From the NCBI GenBank assembly GCA_040756515.1, contig JBFLYW010000019.1, positions 1 through 64,000 on the forward strand: 64,000 nucleotides of DNA, in the 5' to 3' direction. Positions 61,054 to 64,000 of this stretch are shown in pieces. The translations under genes and the position numbers were made by a program. The notes below the pieces were generated by a model, which saw only the letters and a program-made list of their open reading frames with translations, did not search any database and was not told the origin of the DNA. How positions within the stretch are numbered: position 1 is the first letter of the stretch; every line of letters starts with the position of its first letter. The stretch comes from DSXH01 sp020724325 (GTDB taxonomy: Bacteria; Bacteroidota; Ignavibacteria; Ignavibacteriales; Melioribacteraceae).

Positions 61054-63009
61054 ATGCTAAACAAAACTTTAGTTTTATTTTTTGCATTAACGTCTCAAGT
61101 TTTCTCTCAAATCGCTTTCGATTCAATTAACCAAAACCTTTCTTCGCTTCAAGATTCCGTAAAAGCAAGAATCTTATTAGAAGAGGTGTGGAATAGAAGA
61201 AGCAACGAACCTTTGTTAGCTATTCAGCTTGGGAAAGAGGCATTAAAGATTTACAAGCGTATAGATGACTTAAACGGAGAGGCGCTTGCAAAAAATTATT
61301 TGGGTATTGTTTTTGTAAATATCGGCGTTATAGAAGTAGCTTTTGAGTACCACAAAGATGCTCTGGTTTCAGCAGAAAAGGCTAATAATCCAACTCAAAT
61401 TGCTTACTCACTTAATAATCTTGGCGAAATATTCCGAACCAGAAACGATATTGTTAAGGCAACAGAATATATTCAACGCGCAATTCAAATCTTCGAATCA
61501 ATTGATGATAAAAAGGGTCTGGCTTACTGTTATGTAAATCTTGGACGTTTATATAATTCACAGGATGATTTTAACAAAGCGCTCTATTTTTTTGAAAAGG
61601 CAAATGACATTGCGCGCAAGTTAAATTATGAAGACATGTACGGCAGAGTTCTGCTTGCAATTGCACGAATTGCACAACGAACCGGCGATTATGCAATAGC
61701 CAAAAAAACTTACAAGGATCTTGAAACTCTTTACAACAAAAGCAATTACTTAAAAGGTATTGCCGGGGTTTGGCGCGGCTTGGGCGAACTTGCTTACAGC
61801 AAAAAGAATTATAAGGAAGCTCTGGATTATGCTTTTAAAGCTCTCGAACTCAATACAAAAATTTATTTTGCCGAAGGCGAAATTAACACACTAAATAGTA
61901 TCGCAAAAATTTATCTCGCACTTAATAACATAAAAACCGGAGAACAACATTTATCTCTTGCTCTTAAAAAGGCAAGGGAAATAAATTCGGCTTCACTAAC
62001 CGCTTCAACTTATAAAACATATTATGAATTATATAAACAGTCCGGAAGAACCGACAGCGCTCTTCACTATCACGAAAAATATTACACGCTGAAAGACTCA
62101 ATTGTAACTAAAGATGAAATGATAAAATTAGGCGCGCTCGAATCCCTCCTAAAAATTGAAAAAACTGAAAAAGAAAAAGAAATTATCCAAAAGGAATTGG
62201 AAAGTAAGACCCGGCAAAGAAACTATCTTATCATAATAGCAATTCTATCTCTACTTATAGCAGTTATATTATTTAAACGATACTTCGACAAGAAAAGAAT
62301 ATCTGAAGAGTTGAACAGTATAAATATTGTAAAGGATAAATTTTTCCGGATTATTGCGCACGATTTACGTGAGCCGTTCAGTGCAACATTTACTGCTCTT
62401 GGTTTACTTAAAGATCAGTACGACGATCTAAGCGAATCTGAAAAGAAAGAAGCAATTGAAATGATAAGCGGATTAATTAAGCGCGATTTTGATCTATTAG
62501 AGAACCTGCTTCTCTGGGCAAGGAATCAAAGAAAAGAGATTAACTTTAACCCGACCAATCTTAAACTGAATCCAATTATTAGTAAAACAACCCAGCTAAT
62601 AGAGACAAGTCTTGCAACCAAAAACATACTGCTGACTATAGAAACAGACAATTCGTTTGAAGTTTATGCCGACGAGCAGATGTTAAACACAATACTACGC
62701 AATATTATTTTTAATGCCGTAAAATTCACTAATGAAAATGGTCATATTAAAATTTCTGGCAACCGCTCCAACGGAAGCTGTATAATCAAAGTTTCGGATG
62801 ACGGCGTTGGAATGGACAAAGATACGATAACCGATCTCTTCACACTTAACAGAAAAACTATTTCCAGAGGAACTGCCGGAGAATCGGGCTCGGGCTTGGG
62901 AATGATACTTGTTAAAGAGTTTGTTGATAATCATAAAGGTACTATTAAAATAGAAAGCGAACCGGGAAAAGGAACGGTTGTAATCCTCTCTTTTCCAACA
63001 AGAAAGTAA
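61054..63009 (+). CDS. TPR-containing sensor histidine kinase
   Basis: A 651-residue protein: signal peptide (to VFSQ), then ~8 tetratricopeptide repeats (residues ~40-350, for example AYSLNNLGEIFRTRNDIVKA, GLAYCYVNLGRLYNSQDDFN), a coiled linker, one membrane helix (~391-408, NYLIIIAILSLLIAVILF), HisKA with phospho-accepting H436 in IIAHDLREPF, and a HATPase with NAVKFTNENGHIK, SDDGVGMD and GSGLGMILVKEFVDNHKG. There is no response regulator next to it; the periplasmic TPR part is the probable sensor. Confidence 0.92.
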   Translation: MLNKTLVLFFALTSQVFSQIAFDSINQNLSSLQDSVKARILLEEVWNRRSNEPLLAIQLGKEALKIYKRIDDLNGEALAKNYLGIVFVNIGVIEVAFEYHKDALVSAEKANNPTQIAYSLNNLGEIFRTRNDIVKATEYIQRAIQIFESIDDKKGLAYCYVNLGRLYNSQDDFNKALYFFEKANDIARKLNYEDMYGRVLLAIARIAQRTGDYAIAKKTYKDLETLYNKSNYLKGIAGVWRGLGELAYSKKNYKEALDYAFKALELNTKIYFAEGEINTLNSIAKIYLALNNIKTGEQHLSLALKKAREINSASLTASTYKTYYELYKQSGRTDSALHYHEKYYTLKDSIVTKDEMIKLGALESLLKIEKTEKEKEIIQKELESKTRQRNYLIIIAILSLLIAVILFKRYFDKKRISEELNSINIVKDKFFRIIAHDLREPFSATFTALGLLKDQYDDLSESEKKEAIEMISGLIKRDFDLLENLLLWARNQRKEINFNPTNLKLNPIISKTTQLIETSLATKNILLTIETDNSFEVYADEQMLNTILRNIIFNAVKFTNENGHIKISGNRSNGSCIIKVSDDGVGMDKDTITDLFTLNRKTISRGTAGESGSGLGMILVKEFVDNHKGTIKIESEPGKGTVVILSFPTRK

Positions 63010-63035
63010 TTTTTTTTAAGTCTAACGGAGGTGTT

Positions 63036-63725
63036 ATGCATAAATTATACAACTCTCTTCTCGTTGTTTTAATCTATTTTCTAATTTGCTCGTTTGCAAC
63101 GGCACAAATACAGCCGGCTATGCTGGATAGAGTAATGAACAATTTTACTATGCCTACATACGACGGTAATACAGTATCGCTTTCCGATTTTAAAGGAAAA
63201 AATGTTCTAATAGTTTTTCCGCGGGGTTATGCTGCGGAAAACCGTTGGTGTTCAATCTGTAATTACCAATATGCCCAGATGCTTGAGCTTTTTAATAAAG
63301 CCAAAGAAAAATTCGATCTTCAAATTCTTTATATTTTTCCTTATAGCGAAGAAAAAACCCACGAGTGGTTCGATGCATTCCCGGATCAAATGGCATTAAT
63401 TGAATCAATGAAAAACCCAAAAGACGAAAGCGAACAGAGCAAGCGAAGAGCCGCTTTTGCTAAAAGTTATTTTACAGAAAAATATGAATTCAAAAAGGGA
63501 GAAGTTCCGGCTCCATTCCCTATCTTAATTGATTCTGCAAGAACTGTCTCTAAGTCGCTGGGTTTATTTATGACCGAGTGGGGCGGATCCAAAGTAGATC
63601 AAAATATTCCGGCTGTTTACCTGCTTGATAAAAACGGCGTGCTTAAGTTTAAGTATGTTGGTCAATCAACGGCAGACCGACCCGGGGTGAATTATCTGCT
63701 TAATGTAATTGAAAAATTGTTATAG
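63036..63725 (+). CDS. Exported redoxin (AhpC/TSA-like) with CxxC
   Basis: A 229-residue protein with a signal peptide (to CSFATAQ) and a thioredoxin fold. FTMPTYDGNTVSLSDFKGKN starts the redoxin domain and the active site is CSIC (C72-C75) in RWCSICNYQ, not the single Cys typical of peroxiredoxins. A cis-Pro-containing segment QNIPAVYLLDKNGVLKFKYV follows. It is 26 bases after the histidine kinase gene with AACGGAGGTGTT as ribosome site, so it is probably co-transcribed. Confidence 0.88.
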   Translation: MHKLYNSLLVVLIYFLICSFATAQIQPAMLDRVMNNFTMPTYDGNTVSLSDFKGKNVLIVFPRGYAAENRWCSICNYQYAQMLELFNKAKEKFDLQILYIFPYSEEKTHEWFDAFPDQMALIESMKNPKDESEQSKRRAAFAKSYFTEKYEFKKGEVPAPFPILIDSARTVSKSLGLFMTEWGGSKVDQNIPAVYLLDKNGVLKFKYVGQSTADRPGVNYLLNVIEKLL

Positions 63726-63815
63726 TTATTAATGCTAAAAGAAGTTAATGTAAAGATCCGCAGAGGTTAAAAAAACCCTTTGTTGCCTCTAAAGTAGAAT
63801 TAATTATTAGATTAG

Positions 63816-63889
63816 ACTCCTGATAAATTCAGAAATTTTATTTCTCAATCGTTTCGCTCCTTCGAAATGACAAGCGATATTTTTCAGAT
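63816..63889. repeat. Modular MITE-like repeat, minimal copy 4
   Basis: Begins CTCCTGATAAATTCAGAAAT and ends ATATTTTTCAGATA, the same type of ends as the units at 51365 and 53477, with only one short inner module (TCGTTTCGCTCCTTCGAAAT, reverse orientation). It shows the minimal form of this family. Confidence 0.65.
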
Positions 63890-63947
63890 AATATGTTTAA
63901 AAAGAAAAAATCCTCAAGTAAATTAGGGAAAAACTTAGAGGAGATAA

Positions 63948-64000
63948 AATGGAAACAAGAGAAAGACGGTCGGCAGAATTCACAAACAAGAATATATTTA
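63948..64000 (+). CDS. Start of a gene cut by the window edge
   Basis: ATG 63948 follows AGAGGAGATAAA, a good ribosome site, and opens METRERRSAEFTNKNIF through the window end. Too short to identify. A nearby promoter cannot be set. Confidence 0.6.

Noticed and set aside
1..64000. tRNA and rRNA genes
   Set aside because: No cloverleaf-like or rRNA-conserved stretch was recognised by eye on either strand.

Overview
The window looks like part of an AT-rich chromosome from the Bacteroidota/Chlorobiota/Ignavibacteria side of the tree, most likely an Ignavibacteriales-type organism. The evidence is a type IX secretion sorting-tail remnant at the left edge (PNPFNP start, GREVATLVN, final KKMLLAK), many lipoproteins and signal peptides of that style, GH97, M28, M64, M14 and C1 secreted hydrolases, DUF4175/DUF4159/DUF2891/DUF6174-type proteins, and candidate promoters of the form TAnnTTAG. 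This is an inference from gene content; there is no rRNA or tRNA in the window.

Layout. 1-600: debris (tail of a probable transposase, then a type IX sorting-domain tail without its protein). 0.7-11.7 kb: tryptophanase, an AmrA/AmrB (AMMECR1/MEMO) pair, an aminotransferase, a large secreted M28 peptidase fused to two different prolyl isomerase domains, a lone adenine methyltransferase and a lipoprotein serpin. 12.1-18.3 kb: GH97 glucosidase, a cupin, a transglutaminase-like protein, an M14 peptidase and a DUF2891 protein. 18.8-34.9 kb: phosphoketolase, an ATP-cone/uridine-kinase-like fusion, a forward run of metabolic and envelope genes from an epimerase to CutC and an RluA-type pseudouridine synthase, a lipid kinase, an M64 peptidase and the DUF4159-DUF4175 pair.

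34.97-43.13 kb is the most interesting segment: a compact double-glycine peptide (bacteriocin-like) island. It has a C39-peptidase ABC exporter, a polytopic membrane protein, a MauE-like/thioredoxin-like redox pair, a 66-residue precursor with a GG leader and two cysteines, then two membrane proteins and an ABC ATPase that look like an immunity exporter. The exporter gene has a TTGACA-N17-TATTAA promoter whose spacer contains ten consecutive C, which suggests phase variation. The island is bracketed by ~100-bp direct repeats of a small helix-turn-helix gene, and its right side holds a hicB-hicA toxin-antitoxin pair and a decayed second copy of the end of the redox gene plus the peptide start region, interrupted by a palindromic repeat element.

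43.2-50.6 kb: an ECF sigma / anti-sigma / coiled-coil operon, a DUF502 protein, a TPR protein, and a restriction-modification-like locus (Dam-type methylase, a broken gene, a MutH/Sau3AI-like nuclease with Asn where the catalytic Asp is expected, and a second methyltransferase), followed by a dead VOC-family gene. 50.7-64 kb: a TonB/parvulin-like lipoprotein, HEAT and MOSC proteins, a GT-C-like membrane protein with enoyl-CoA hydratase and HAD phosphatase, a secreted carboxypeptidase-regulatory-domain protein, an isoaspartyl peptidase, a C1 peptidase, a TPR-histidine kinase with a secreted redoxin, and the start of one more gene.

Intergenic regions carry at least two families of MITE-like elements: (i) ~105-bp palindromes with a shared core but different arms at 12.0, 37.5, 42.7 and 60.8 kb, and (ii) modular units with ACTTCTGAAAAAT-type ends at 18.3, 51.4, 53.5 and 63.8 kb. 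All family names are from recognition of motifs by eye; none was checked by a database search.
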